Below, one piece after another: positions 7,047-16,377 of a stretch of DNA of 64,000 nt. Every line of letters begins with the position of its first letter. Position 1 is the first letter of the stretch. Position numbers and translations under genes: made by a program. Origin of the DNA: Algoriphagus vanfongensis DSM 17529 (GTDB lineage: Bacteria; Bacteroidota; Bacteroidia; Cytophagales; Cyclobacteriaceae); NCBI RefSeq assembly GCF_000429465.1, contig NZ_KE386906.1, forward strand, positions 62,001 to 126,000. The letters run 5' to 3'. The notes beneath the pieces are model-generated. The model searched no databases and was not told where the DNA came from. It saw only the letters and a list, made by a program, of their open reading frames with translations.

Positions 7047-9863
7047 ATGATGCTACGAAAATTAAGCGGAGCAATGCTGGTCTTACTGGCCCTGACGATT
7101 CAGGGAGTCTCAGCCCAGCAAAAAAGATCTCTGACCCATGATGACTACGATGGTTGGGAGAGCTTATCCTCAGACCGGATCACCAAAAACGGGAAATGGG
7201 TGGGGTATATGATTTCACCTCAAGAAGGGGATGGAAGATTAGAGATCATTCCTTTCCAGAATGCGAGTAAAAAGTTCATCATTCCACGAGCTTCGGGATG
7301 GGATTTTTCTGCAGATGATTCCTATGCTGTAGGCAAAATTTCTCCTCAAGAGGATTCGGTAAGAGTTTTGAAACTTAAAAAGGCCAAAAAAGATGAGATG
7401 CCTAAGGATAGTCTTTTCATCTATGAGATGGCATCAGGTGAGCTGGAGAAGATGGCTAATGTCAAATCTTTTGCCATACCACAGGAAAAGGGCAGTTGGA
7501 TAGCTGTTCACTTTGAAAAAGAAAAGCCTGTCAAGAAAGATGAGGCAGACTCTACTGCCAAAGCTGAAAAGCCTAAGAAAACCGACGGAACCAAACTTTT
7601 GGTAAGAAGTCTCGATGGGGCCAAATCCTATGAGTTTGATCGAGTCAAAAGTTATGGATTTTCAAAGAATGGAGATTTTCTTCAGTATGTCCTAGCGGAG
7701 GAAGATACACTGGATAATGCTGCCATTTATCTTCTGAATTTGGCTTCCGGTCAGTCACACCTTTTACATGAAGGAAATACAGCTTATGAAAGAGTCTCTT
7801 TTTCACCTCAGTCTACCTATTTGGCTTTCGTCAGTACCAATGACAGTACCAAGGCTAAAAAACCTTATTATGACTTGTATCTGACCCAGACTTCCAGTCC
7901 GGATCTGGAGGTAGTCGCCACCAAGGACTCCGAGGGCATTTTGGATCAGAGTCAGATCAGCTCAGATGCTTCGATTCGTTTTTCAGAAAATGAGAAAATG
8001 TTGTTTTTCGGAGTGGCAGAAGACTATGTAGATTATGCTTATGAGTCTGATACCACTATTTTGGATGAAGATCGAGTGAGCTTGGATATTTGGGGATGGC
8101 AAGATGCTGAGATCCAGCCAATGCAGCTTCGTAACAAATCCCGTGAACAAAAGCGTGCCTATACAGCTTCTTTGGATCTTTCCAATGGAAACATAGCACA
8201 GTTGGAAGATCGGGAAGTGAACAATGTGATGCTAGAAAACAAAATTGAGCGTGATTTTGGATTAGCATCCACAGATGCACCTTATAGAAGAAGCTACAGT
8301 TGGGATATTCAGATTGGAAGGGACCTTTATCAGGTTGATTTCAAATCAGGAGAAAAAACCTTGATAGAAGAAAATATTTCAGGATACCCGGGACTTTCTC
8401 CAGAAGGAAAGTATGTCACTTGGTACTCAAGTACGGATAGTACTTGGTTTGCCTATGATTTGGCTAGCAAGAAGAAAATAGACTTGACCGCGAATATTCC
8501 AGGAGTTGTATTCTATGACGAATTGCACGATTCTCCATCCAGACCTGGGTCTTACGGTTCTGCAGGCTGGCTGGCGGAGGATACAGCTATTCTGATCTAT
8601 GATCGCTATGACATCTGGAAAATCGATCCAAAAAATCCTGAAGCAGCTGTCAATATTACTGCCGGAGAGGGTAGAAAGCAGCAAATTGAATTTAGAAGAC
8701 AGGATTTGGATCGGGAAGAAAGAAGCATCGATCCGAAATCAACACTTTATCTGACTGCCTTTGATGAGATGAGCAAAGAGTCTGGACTTTATACGGGTTC
8801 ATTTTCAGGAGCTAGTCCAAAAGTGATCCTAATGACTCCTCATCGGTATTATGGATTGAGCAAAGCAAAAGATTCGAAGGAAATCACAGTAAGAAGAAGT
8901 ACCTATCAAGAAAATCCGGATTTGTATTTGGGTGATATGAGCTTGAAAAACCTCCGAAAAGCCTCTGATCTCAACCCACAGCAGGCAGGGATTAAGTGGG
9001 GATCAGTGGAGTTGGTTCAATACCTAGCCAATGACGGAACTCCTTTGCAAGGGTTGTTATTTAAGCCGGAGAACTTTGATGCAACTAAGAAATATCCGAT
9101 GATGGTTTATTTCTACGAAAGAAATAGCGACGGACTCTACAGCTATAGGACTCCGGCGCCATCCGCATCGACCATCAACATTCCTTATTTTGTAAGTAAT
9201 GACTACTTGGTGTTTGTGCCAGATATCAAATACGAATTGGGCTTGCCAGGACCATCAGCATATGACTGCATTATCCCCGGCGTACAGTCAATCGTGGCAA
9301 AGGGTTTTGTGGACGCTGATAACATGGCGATCCAAGGACAGAGTTGGGGTGGCTACCAGGTCGCTTATTTGATTACACAGACTAATATGTTCAAAGCAGC
9401 TGGGGCTGGAGCACCGGTGGTCAATATGACTTCAGCCTACGGCGGTATCCGCTGGGGAACTGGAATGAGTCGAATGTTTCAGTATGAGCAGACTCAATCT
9501 AGAATCGGTGGAACGCTCTGGGAAAAGCCAATTTACTACATTGAGAATTCCCCATTGTTTTTCATGGATCGTGTAAAGACTCCTGTATTGATCATGCACA
9601 ATGATGAAGATGGTGCAGTGCCATGGTATCAGGGCATCGAGATGTTTATGGCACTGAAGCGCTTGAATAGTCCTGCTTGGCTATTGCAGTACAATGGAGA
9701 GGATCATAACCTGCGCCAGCGAAAAAACAGGAAAGATTTATCTATGAGACTCAGTCAGTTTTTCGACCACTACCTAAAAGGTGCTCCTGCACCGTTATGG
9801 ATGACAGAAGGACTTCCAGCTGTAGAAAAAGGCAGAACTCTTAAGTATGAGTTAGAAAAGTAA
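7047..9863 (+). CDS. S9-family (prolyl oligopeptidase-type) serine peptidase, secreted
   Basis: A 938-aa protein with a signal peptide ending near GVSAQ. The N-terminal two thirds is a predicted beta-propeller with WD-like repeats and a lysine-rich insert near residues 160-180. The C-terminal third is an alpha/beta hydrolase with Ser766 in GQSWGGYQ, a probable Asp855 in HNDEDGAVPW and His887 in GEDHNLRQ. S9 enzymes hydrolyse short peptides admitted through the propeller. It shares a transcription unit with the M14 carboxypeptidase (13-nt gap), suggesting joint use of exogenous peptides, and ends at a strong terminator. Confidence 0.93.
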   Translation: MMLRKLSGAMLVLLALTIQGVSAQQKRSLTHDDYDGWESLSSDRITKNGKWVGYMISPQEGDGRLEIIPFQNASKKFIIPRASGWDFSADDSYAVGKISPQEDSVRVLKLKKAKKDEMPKDSLFIYEMASGELEKMANVKSFAIPQEKGSWIAVHFEKEKPVKKDEADSTAKAEKPKKTDGTKLLVRSLDGAKSYEFDRVKSYGFSKNGDFLQYVLAEEDTLDNAAIYLLNLASGQSHLLHEGNTAYERVSFSPQSTYLAFVSTNDSTKAKKPYYDLYLTQTSSPDLEVVATKDSEGILDQSQISSDASIRFSENEKMLFFGVAEDYVDYAYESDTTILDEDRVSLDIWGWQDAEIQPMQLRNKSREQKRAYTASLDLSNGNIAQLEDREVNNVMLENKIERDFGLASTDAPYRRSYSWDIQIGRDLYQVDFKSGEKTLIEENISGYPGLSPEGKYVTWYSSTDSTWFAYDLASKKKIDLTANIPGVVFYDELHDSPSRPGSYGSAGWLAEDTAILIYDRYDIWKIDPKNPEAAVNITAGEGRKQQIEFRRQDLDREERSIDPKSTLYLTAFDEMSKESGLYTGSFSGASPKVILMTPHRYYGLSKAKDSKEITVRRSTYQENPDLYLGDMSLKNLRKASDLNPQQAGIKWGSVELVQYLANDGTPLQGLLFKPENFDATKKYPMMVYFYERNSDGLYSYRTPAPSASTINIPYFVSNDYLVFVPDIKYELGLPGPSAYDCIIPGVQSIVAKGFVDADNMAIQGQSWGGYQVAYLITQTNMFKAAGAGAPVVNMTSAYGGIRWGTGMSRMFQYEQTQSRIGGTLWEKPIYYIENSPLFFMDRVKTPVLIMHNDEDGAVPWYQGIEMFMALKRLNSPAWLLQYNGEDHNLRQRKNRKDLSMRLSQFFDHYLKGAPAPLWMTEGLPAVEKGRTLKYELEK

Positions 9864-9882
9864 GACCATAAATTAGATTAAT

Positions 9883-9918
9883 AAAAGGCTTGAAATAGGA
9901 TTATTTCAAGCCTTTTTT
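9883..9918 (+). terminator. Rho-independent terminator after the peptidase operon
   Basis: Perfect 15-bp stem AAAAGGCTTGAAATA / TATTTCAAGCCTTTT with a 4-nt loop, running into further T residues. It stands 20 nt past the S9 peptidase stop. Confidence 0.9.
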
Positions 9919-10005
9919 CTTACATAAACTAAATATGACTTTAATTTTAATGCGTTTAATTGTATTTTTAGTCACTATTTGCTTATACCAAACGCCCATT
10001 ACTCC

Positions 10006-10560
10006 ATGTTTAATAAAATTAAAAGTGCCATAACCGGCTACAAGGTGAAGCACTACGTCTCCGATGGACTCAAAGTCAAGGTCCAATATCGGGGGAAATT
10101 ACATACTACAGATCCACTGTCGGTCGTACGACAATTATTACAAAGGCTTGATCATCCCCAGACCGTGGTAGATACAGCTATAGACTTAAAGGAATGTTGG
10201 GAGGATAGAATGAACTACTTCAAAGTAGGAGCTCTATCTTCTATTACTTCTTTTAACATGGAGTATAGCACCTATAAGATTTCACGCTATGTCTCAAAGC
10301 AAGGCAAGTCTCCATTGAGCTTGTACGCTGTGATGGAGAATGATAAGGTGTTTGCGTTTTTTTCTAGAGTCTACGATTATGGGGCATTTTTCAAGGAAAT
10401 GGAAGAAACGTTTGTAAAGAACACTTCAGAGGAAAGTGCTGGTGCTTACCTGATAAAAAATGGGACATACCAGTTGCTGATCGACTCATTCGGACACTCC
10501 CAGTCCTTTTTGTGGAATGATGACAAAGCGCTGGATCAGTTTCTTCAGACTTTGAAATAA
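10006..10560 (+). CDS. Hypothetical protein, 184 aa
   Basis: I do not recognise the family. Starting at ATG 10006 the product is 184 aa, cytoplasmic by appearance (no signal or membrane segment), and begins MFNKIKSAITGYKV. A TTG at 9979 would add nine residues without benefit. The middle has aromatic-rich strands (YAVMENDKVFAFFSRVYDYG) and the C-terminus an FGHSQSFLWND segment, suggesting an alpha+beta fold. It is monocistronic and convergent with thyA. Real gene judged from length, codon texture and good spacing after a terminator. Confidence 0.65.
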   Translation: MFNKIKSAITGYKVKHYVSDGLKVKVQYRGKLHTTDPLSVVRQLLQRLDHPQTVVDTAIDLKECWEDRMNYFKVGALSSITSFNMEYSTYKISRYVSKQGKSPLSLYAVMENDKVFAFFSRVYDYGAFFKEMEETFVKNTSEESAGAYLIKNGTYQLLIDSFGHSQSFLWNDDKALDQFLQTLK

Positions 10561-10611
10561 GTCAAAATAAGTCGTCGATTTTGCTACCGTTGACCTACTA
10601 TTGGAATGTGA

Positions 10612-11406
10612 TTATACTGCCACAGCAGCTTTGATATGAGGGTGCGGGTCATAGCCGGTCAATTCGAAATCCTCATAAGTAAAATCAAAAATGTCTTTGA
10701 TCTCAGGATTGATTTTCATGGTAGGAAGTGGCCTGCATTCACGACTTAATTGCAACTCAGCTTGCTCGAGGTGATTCAAATATAAATGTGCGTCTCCAAA
10801 GGTATGGACAAACTCACCCGGCTTCAGACCACATACCTGAGCTATCATCATGGTAAACAAGGCGTATGAGGCAATATTAAATGGTACGCCTAAAAATACA
10901 TCCGCACTTCTTTGATACAATTGACATGAGAGCTTGCCATCAGCCACATAAAACTGAAACAAGGTATGACATGGAGGCAGAGCCATATTGTCTACATCAG
11001 CGACATTCCAAGCACTGACAATGTGCCTTCTGCTATCCGGTTTGGTTTTAATCTGATGGATCAAGTTTTTGATTTGATCGATTTCTCCTCCTTTGCCGTC
11101 AGGCCAATGGCGCCACTGATAGCCATACACTGGACCTAAATCGCCATTTTCATCCGCCCATTCGTCCCAAATTGAAACTTTGTTTTCTTTCAGGTAGTCG
11201 ATGTTTGTGCTCCCTTTGAGAAACCAAAGCAGTTCGATGATGATACTTCTTAGGTGAAGTTTTTTAGTAGTGACCACAGGAAAACCCTCTGATAAGTCAA
11301 ATCTCATCTGATGTCCAAAAATACTGATGGTACCAGTACCGGTACGGTCAGATTTTTTTACTCCTTCATCTAAGATTTTTCGCATCAAATCGTGATACTG
11401 CTTCAT
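10612..11406 (-). CDS. thyA: Thymidylate synthase
   Basis: A 264-aa protein, the same length as Escherichia coli ThyA. It has the Arg-containing phosphate loop [12 protein letters not shown], the [11 protein letters not shown] motif, the catalytic cysteine in [31 protein letters not shown] and the C-terminal [13 protein letters not shown] tail. It methylates dUMP to dTMP with methylenetetrahydrofolate, giving dihydrofolate. A dihydrofolate reductase gene, often next to thyA, is not visible here; the downstream side is a convergent gene. Confidence 0.98.
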   Translation of the reverse strand: MKQYHDLMRKILDEGVKKSDRTGTGTISIFGHQMRFDLSEGFPVVTTKKLHLRSIIIELLWFLKGSTNIDYLKENKVSIWDEWADENGDLGPVYGYQWRHWPDGKGGEIDQIKNLIHQIKTKPDSRRHIVSAWNVADVDNMALPPCHTLFQFYVADGKLSCQLYQRSADVFLGVPFNIASYALFTMMIAQVCGLKPGEFVHTFGDAHLYLNHLEQAELQLSRECRPLPTMKINPEIKDIFDFTYEDFELTGYDPHPHIKAAVAV

Positions 11407-11531
11407 GGGAAAGGGATTTGTATTGGATGGTCGAAAGATACTAGCTTCCTTTCACAATAGGAACTAGAATTTGGGAAAGCTAGTCTTCTTGAAATACAGG
11501 CGCTAAAGAGAAATCGGAAAAGACACTATGA

Positions 11532-12584
11532 TTACTCTTGATTTTCAGGGTTTTTGTCCCATCTGAATGTAGCTGTGACAGGATAGTGATCTGAGTAATC
11601 TACCTCTCGATGAGTTTTGAATTCTACAGCTTTCAAGCTTGAGGAACTGAAAATATGGTCAATTCGAAGAAAGAAAAGGATTTTGTTGTAAGTGAATCCA
11701 AATCCACGCCCAGCTGTTTCGAAAGCATTAGTTAACAACTTACTCATTCGGAAGTAGGTGTTTGAATAAGGAATTTCGTTGAAATCACCCATGACGATCA
11801 CAGGATGGGGACTATTTGCCACATGTTCTTCAAGCACTTTGAGCTGCTTGCTTCTAGCCAGACTGCCTCGATGAAGCTTTCCTAAAGTCTGTCGGTATTT
11901 TTCTTTTACACCATCTAGATTGTCCAATGCCTCTGATTCTATACGCATGGATTCGAGGTGGCAATTGTAAATTCTTACCGTGTCTGATTCATACACTATA
12001 TCTGCGAAGATAGCTCCGTTGGTAGATTTGGTATCAAATACGACTCCCTCATGAATGATCGGAAATCTTGAGAAAATAGCTAGCCCATGTGACCTTTTAT
12101 TGGAATTTCCCTCTACGATCTGGTAGACGGACTCCATGTCTTTATCCTCTCCGAGTAATTTGAGGGCGTTGCGAGAAGGAGTGGTTTGATCTTGGAAAAA
12201 TTCTTGAAATACCTTCACATCTGCCGGATGATCCTGAAGCCAAGTGAAGACATTCGGGTCAAATTCTCCTCCCATTCTTCTCTTATAATCAAACAAATGC
12301 GCATTGTAAGTCAGGACCTTGAGTCCTTCGGGGTTGTCCGTTCTTGGATTGAGCTGAAATGTGATTTGTGCAAAGCGATACCCAATAAGCAGTGCTAAGA
12401 GAGGTAGAAAGGCGAGCTTTCTCCAAGAAAGGGTGAGAATGATGAGAAGGAAAAGATTGATCAACCAGAAGACGGGTACGAAAAAAGGGAGCAAGCCTAC
12501 ATAGGGGAAATCTCCCGGAGTGATAAAAACACTTCCAAAGACCAAGAGGGTAAGAAGAAATAGGAGCCAGGTGAGGATTCTCAT
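11532..12584 (-). CDS. Membrane-anchored endonuclease/exonuclease/phosphatase-family protein
   Basis: A 350-aa protein with two to three N-terminal membrane helices (about residues 1-72), then an EEP-fold domain. Visible catalytic landmarks are LKVLTYNAHLF, VKVFQEFF, YNCHLES, VIVMGDFNEIP and the closing DYSDHYPVTATF with the active His-Asp pair. EEP-fold enzymes cleave phosphodiester or phosphomonoester bonds in a metal-dependent manner; the topology places the catalytic domain outside the cytoplasmic membrane or on its inner face, which cannot be settled from sequence. It is 125 nt from thyA, same strand, and divergent from the DUF2911 gene. Substrate unknown. Confidence 0.88.
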   Translation of the reverse strand: MRILTWLLFLLTLLVFGSVFITPGDFPYVGLLPFFVPVFWLINLFLLIILTLSWRKLAFLPLLALLIGYRFAQITFQLNPRTDNPEGLKVLTYNAHLFDYKRRMGGEFDPNVFTWLQDHPADVKVFQEFFQDQTTPSRNALKLLGEDKDMESVYQIVEGNSNKRSHGLAIFSRFPIIHEGVVFDTKSTNGAIFADIVYESDTVRIYNCHLESMRIESEALDNLDGVKEKYRQTLGKLHRGSLARSKQLKVLEEHVANSPHPVIVMGDFNEIPYSNTYFRMSKLLTNAFETAGRGFGFTYNKILFFLRIDHIFSSSSLKAVEFKTHREVDYSDHYPVTATFRWDKNPENQE

Positions 12585-12798
12585 GTATGATGTTAAGCGC
12601 AGAAGATCTAAAAAGGTTGGATTGAGTGATTAAATTTTCATCCTTTCATTTGTCGATATCGTAAAGAAGCAAAGAAGAGGCTAAAAATCCGTTTGATCAA
12701 AAAAAAATCGGGATTCGCTAAATTTATTCTTAACACAATAGGCAGGGATTTTGCGGATAAGCTGATATTCCTTTTATTTCGCTAAAAAATTAATCACT

Positions 12799-13371
12799 AT
12801 GAGCATTCGCCAATCAATTTGGATAGTTGCAGTTGCAGGAGTTTTTCTTTTTTCCTGCTCTTCTCAAAAAGCTGAGGAGTCCGAGATGGAATCGATGACC
12901 GAGGCAATGAATGAGGATTCAGATGAAGAATCTAGACCCAGTCCTTTGGAAGTCAAATCCGGCCAGATTTCTGGTAAGGAATTCAAAGTGCAATATGGAT
13001 CTCCTGCTGTGAAAGATCGGGAAATCTGGGGTGATCTAGTTCCCTACAATGTCGTGTGGCGAACAGGGGCCAATGAAGCTACCTTTGTGGAGTTGGCGCA
13101 GGATATGACTGTCGAGGGGCAGACTCTTCCCGCTGGCAAATATTCATTGTTTACGATCCCTAAAGAAAGCGGCAAATGGACTGTGATTTTTAATTCTGAG
13201 TGGGATCTGGAGCATGGACATTTTCAGTATGATGAAAAGAATGACGTATTGCGTGTAGAAGTGACTCCTTCTTGGGAGGCCATGGCTCAGGAGAGATTAT
13301 CCATTGACATAGAAAGTCCGGGAATGGTCATCCGTTGGGAAAAGTTAAAATTGCCAGTCAGCATTCAATAG
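12799..13371 (+). CDS. DUF2911-family lipoprotein
   Basis: A 190-aa protein with a lipoprotein signal peptide (hydrophobic stretch then LFSC, acylated Cys near residue 20), an acidic linker rich in Glu/Asp/Ser/Met (about 22-55), and a DUF2911 domain recognisable from VQYGSPAVKDREIWG, VWRTGANEATFVEL, LPAGKYSLFTIP and YDEKNDVLRVEV. The function of DUF2911 is unknown; it is common in Bacteroidota periplasmic lipoproteins. Own promoter region and a strong terminator, so probably monocistronic. Confidence 0.9.
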   Translation: MSIRQSIWIVAVAGVFLFSCSSQKAEESEMESMTEAMNEDSDEESRPSPLEVKSGQISGKEFKVQYGSPAVKDREIWGDLVPYNVVWRTGANEATFVELAQDMTVEGQTLPAGKYSLFTIPKESGKWTVIFNSEWDLEHGHFQYDEKNDVLRVEVTPSWEAMAQERLSIDIESPGMVIRWEKLKLPVSIQ

Positions 13372-13385
13372 GAAATATAGATTCC

Positions 13386-13419
13386 AAAGCCCTGAATTCA
13401 GATTCAGGGCTTTTTTTTT
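13386..13419 (+). terminator. Rho-independent terminator after the DUF2911 gene
   Basis: A 12-bp stem AAAGCCCTGAAT / ATTCAGGGCTTT with a 4-nt loop and a T-run of nine. Confidence 0.92.
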
Positions 13420-13479
13420 GACTTTAAAAAATTGCAACTTACTTGCTAAATTGATATTTCTCCATATTCCTCGACAGGC

Positions 13480-15903
13480 ATGAAGTATATAGCTTTTGTA
13501 ATAGTGGTTTTGATCACAGGTTTACTGGGGTACTTGGGTTCCATTTCGTTGGGTCCTGCTCCTCCGATGGCGCCACTTTTGGATCCGAATCATGGTTTTT
13601 GGCAGAACATGAAAAGTGAAGACGCGCTGGCGAAGGAGGAAATAGTATTGGAGGGCCTAGTAGCACCTGTGCATGTCAGCTACGATGAAAACCTTATTCC
13701 CCACGTATTTGCAGAGAATGAGCAAGATTTATATCGAGTCCAGGGGTATGTGACTGCAATGCATCGATTGTGGCAGATGGAATTTCAGACCATGGCGGCT
13801 TCTGGTAGGATATCGGAAATCGTAGGTTCTATCGCTGTCCCACTTGATAGGATGACCAGAAGAAAAGGCTTGGCCTATGGAGCTGAGTTGGGCATGGAGT
13901 TTATTCAAAAAACAGATCCAGAGACTCTTTTACTCTTGGAGGCTTATTCCGACGGAGTCAATCAATATATCGATCAGCTAAGCGAAGCGAGACTGCCGGT
14001 AGAATATAAAATTTTGAATTACCGTCCAGAACACTGGACTGCATACAAATCGATCCTGCTGCTCAAATATATGTCAGATATGCTGGTAGGCGATCGGGAT
14101 CTTGAATATTCCAATCTCAGAAAATATTTAGGAGAAGAGATGATGGGGAAGCTTTTCCCTGATTTCCCAGAAGAAAATGATCCTGTAATAGAAAGCGGGA
14201 AAAAATGGGAGTTTGCCCCTATACCTATATCAAGGCCTGATAGCATTTCGTATCCTGACGACGCCTTGGTGATAGAGCCATTGCCTCAACCAGAGGAAGG
14301 TACAGGATCCAATAACTGGGCAGTTGCAGGAAGTAAAACTAAAAGTGGAAACCCTATTTTGGCAAATGATCCGCACTTGAGTTTGAATCTACCATCTCTT
14401 TGGTACAGCATGCAATTGAGCACTCCGGATTTTTCTGTCAAAGGGGCTACGCTGCCAGGAGCTCTGGGAGTGATCTCTGGCTTCAACCGCAATATCGCTT
14501 GGGGAGTTACCAATGCAACCAAGGATGCAAGAGATTGGTACAAGATTACATTTGAAACTGATCAAAGAGAAGCGTATCGCTATGGAAGCGAATCGAGAAA
14601 GACCGAATTTAGGATAGAGGAGATAAAGGTAAAAGGCGAGTCTCCATTCATGGATACAGTGGTCTATACTCACTATGGGCCAGTGGTCTATGATCGCACA
14701 TTTCGGGCAGAGCGGCAAGATGTCAACTTTGCTCTCAAATGGACTGCTCATGAAGGGTCTAATGAGCAAAAGACATTTTTGCTGTTAAATAAGGCTGAGA
14801 ACCATTCGGATTACAATTTGGCTCTAGATCACTTCACCTCTCCGGCTCAGAATTTCGTTTTTGCCTCTAAATCTGGAGATATCGCCATGAGGATTCAGGG
14901 AAAATTTCCTTTAAAATGGAAGGAGCAGGGCAAATACTTCATGGATGGTGCAGATCCTAGGATGGAGTGGCAATCCTACATTCCGAATGAGCAAAATCCA
15001 AGTACGCTCAATCCTGAAAGAGGCTTTGTCTCATCTGCTAATCAGCATCCTGTAGATTCGACTTATCCTTATTATGTATTTGACAATAGTTACGAACACT
15101 ATCGAAATAGGAGACTAAATACAAGACTAAGGGAAATGTCAGGTATCACGCTCCAAGATATGCAAGAGCTCCAGTTTGATGATTATTATCTTCATGCATT
15201 TGAGGCTTTGCCAGTGATGCTAGAGCTATTGGGGAATGATGCATCTGCTGAATCTCAAGCTCAGAAATATTTACAAGAGCTTAAGAATTGGGATTATTAT
15301 GCAGACCCTAATCAGCAAGCTCCGACGCTATTTTATCTTTGGTGGGGAAAATTGTATGATTCAATTTGGAAGGATTTATCGGAGCTCGAAGGACCAATAG
15401 TACGGCCTAATTATTACCGAACGGTGAAGCTCTTGAAAAATGAGACTCAAGGTGAAATTTTTGATCTGAAATCTACCAGTGGAAAAGAAACTGCATCCAC
15501 ACACGTAAAGCAAAGCTTTGGAGCGATGCTCGAAGAGATGAAGACTTGGGAAGCAGAGGAGGGAGATTATGCTTGGGCAAATTATAAGCGGACTAAAATC
15601 CAGCACTTGGTACCCCAGTTCACTTCTCTCTCTGTAGAAAATGTATATACAGGTGGAGGAGCTGGGATCATCAATGCGACTAGTAGCAGGCATGGGGCCA
15701 GTTGGAGGATGGTGGTAGAAATGGGTGAGGAGGTCAAAGCCTTTGGAATCTACCCCGGAGGACAGTCTGGAAACCCAGGAAGTAAATTTTATGCCAATTT
15801 CGTCCCGAAATGGGCAAATGGTGAATACCTGAATTTTGATTTGAGAGAAAAAGAAGAGGAAGCTTCCCTTCTATTTGAAACTGTCTTTACACCCCAGCTA
15901 TGA
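13480..15903 (+). CDS. Penicillin acylase-family Ntn hydrolase
   Basis: An 807-aa precursor with an N-terminal hydrophobic anchor/signal (residues 2-25). The Ntn nucleophile is Ser277 in GTGSNNWAV, where autocatalytic cleavage would separate the alpha subunit plus linker from the beta subunit; the following NDPHLSLNLPSLWY block is characteristic. Family members hydrolyse amide bonds in beta-lactams, acyl-homoserine lactones or other N-acyl compounds; the natural substrate is not predictable. The stop overlaps the ATG of the next gene (ATGA), implying translational coupling. Probably periplasmic. Confidence 0.93.
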   Translation: MKYIAFVIVVLITGLLGYLGSISLGPAPPMAPLLDPNHGFWQNMKSEDALAKEEIVLEGLVAPVHVSYDENLIPHVFAENEQDLYRVQGYVTAMHRLWQMEFQTMAASGRISEIVGSIAVPLDRMTRRKGLAYGAELGMEFIQKTDPETLLLLEAYSDGVNQYIDQLSEARLPVEYKILNYRPEHWTAYKSILLLKYMSDMLVGDRDLEYSNLRKYLGEEMMGKLFPDFPEENDPVIESGKKWEFAPIPISRPDSISYPDDALVIEPLPQPEEGTGSNNWAVAGSKTKSGNPILANDPHLSLNLPSLWYSMQLSTPDFSVKGATLPGALGVISGFNRNIAWGVTNATKDARDWYKITFETDQREAYRYGSESRKTEFRIEEIKVKGESPFMDTVVYTHYGPVVYDRTFRAERQDVNFALKWTAHEGSNEQKTFLLLNKAENHSDYNLALDHFTSPAQNFVFASKSGDIAMRIQGKFPLKWKEQGKYFMDGADPRMEWQSYIPNEQNPSTLNPERGFVSSANQHPVDSTYPYYVFDNSYEHYRNRRLNTRLREMSGITLQDMQELQFDDYYLHAFEALPVMLELLGNDASAESQAQKYLQELKNWDYYADPNQQAPTLFYLWWGKLYDSIWKDLSELEGPIVRPNYYRTVKLLKNETQGEIFDLKSTSGKETASTHVKQSFGAMLEEMKTWEAEEGDYAWANYKRTKIQHLVPQFTSLSVENVYTGGGAGIINATSSRHGASWRMVVEMGEEVKAFGIYPGGQSGNPGSKFYANFVPKWANGEYLNFDLREKEEEASLLFETVFTPQL

Positions 15904-16274
15904 GATTCTTTGGTTTTTTAATTCTAACAGCTCTTTTGGTTGTTTTTGTTGGTCCATTTGTTCCTTATTGGATGCTCATGGTGGGTGCGTTTCTTTTGGC
16001 TTTAGTTCTGAAACCTGGCAATTCCGCAGCTTTTTTTGGTGCTGGTTTTGGGTTTGCACTTTCATGGGTTGGTTTGAGTCTTTATTTGACCATCGATACG
16101 GGTAGTGAGTTAGGCGGAAGGATGGCGGCTATTCTTGGTGTCCAATCCGGCACGGTTCTGATGATAGTAACGGGAATAGTTGGCTTTTTATTAGGGGCTT
16201 TTTCCTCACTTAGTGGAAATATGTTACGCAATTTGTTTAGAAAAAAGCCTGACAACATTTACGGAGGTAGATAA
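15900..16274 (+). CDS. Small integral membrane protein, 124 aa
   Basis: Four hydrophobic segments (about residues 3-18, 22-39, 45-68 and 82-105) and a basic C-terminus (RKKPDN). No known family recognised. It overlaps the acylase gene by four bases, so the two are probably made together, and is followed by an AT-rich terminator-like hairpin. It might be an accessory or membrane-stabilising partner of the acylase; that is inference from context alone. Confidence 0.75.
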   Translation: MRFFGFLILTALLVVFVGPFVPYWMLMVGAFLLALVLKPGNSAAFFGAGFGFALSWVGLSLYLTIDTGSELGGRMAAILGVQSGTVLMIVTGIVGFLLGAFSSLSGNMLRNLFRKKPDNIYGGR

Positions 16275-16302
16275 TCCTTTTGGTCAAAAAATGCGCCGCT
16301 GG

Positions 16303-16326
16303 TAAAATAGAGGCTATTTTATTTTT
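16303..16326 (+). terminator. AT-rich terminator-like hairpin
   Basis: Stem TAAAATAG / CTATTTTA with a 3-nt loop, followed by five T residues, 28 nt after the small membrane protein stop. The stem is weak, so the call is moderate. It abuts the promoter of the regulator gene. Confidence 0.45.
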
Positions 16327-16340
16327 ACAGTTGAACCGAA

Positions 16341-16359
16341 TGAGTACCTTTGTTACTCA
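16341..16359 (+). promoter_or_regulatory. Palindromic operator over a -7 box, copy 1
   Basis: TGAGTA-CCTTTGT-TACTCA: 6-bp arms with a 7-nt centre. The sequence TACCTTTG (16345-16352) inside it is an exact Bacteroidota -7 box (TAnnTTTG); at 19-nt spacing upstream a TTTT stands where TTTG is expected. A protein bound here would cover the promoter. It lies 18 nt ahead of the winged-helix regulator gene, suggesting autoregulation. The same arms and spacing recur at 35142-35160. Confidence 0.6.
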
Positions 16360-16377
16360 CTTAGCTGGTGATTTTTT

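Noticed and set aside
11433..11440. GAAAGATA (minus: TATCTTTC) as a promoter box for thyA
   Set aside because: It misses the final G of the -7 consensus and has no good -33 partner at the right distance.
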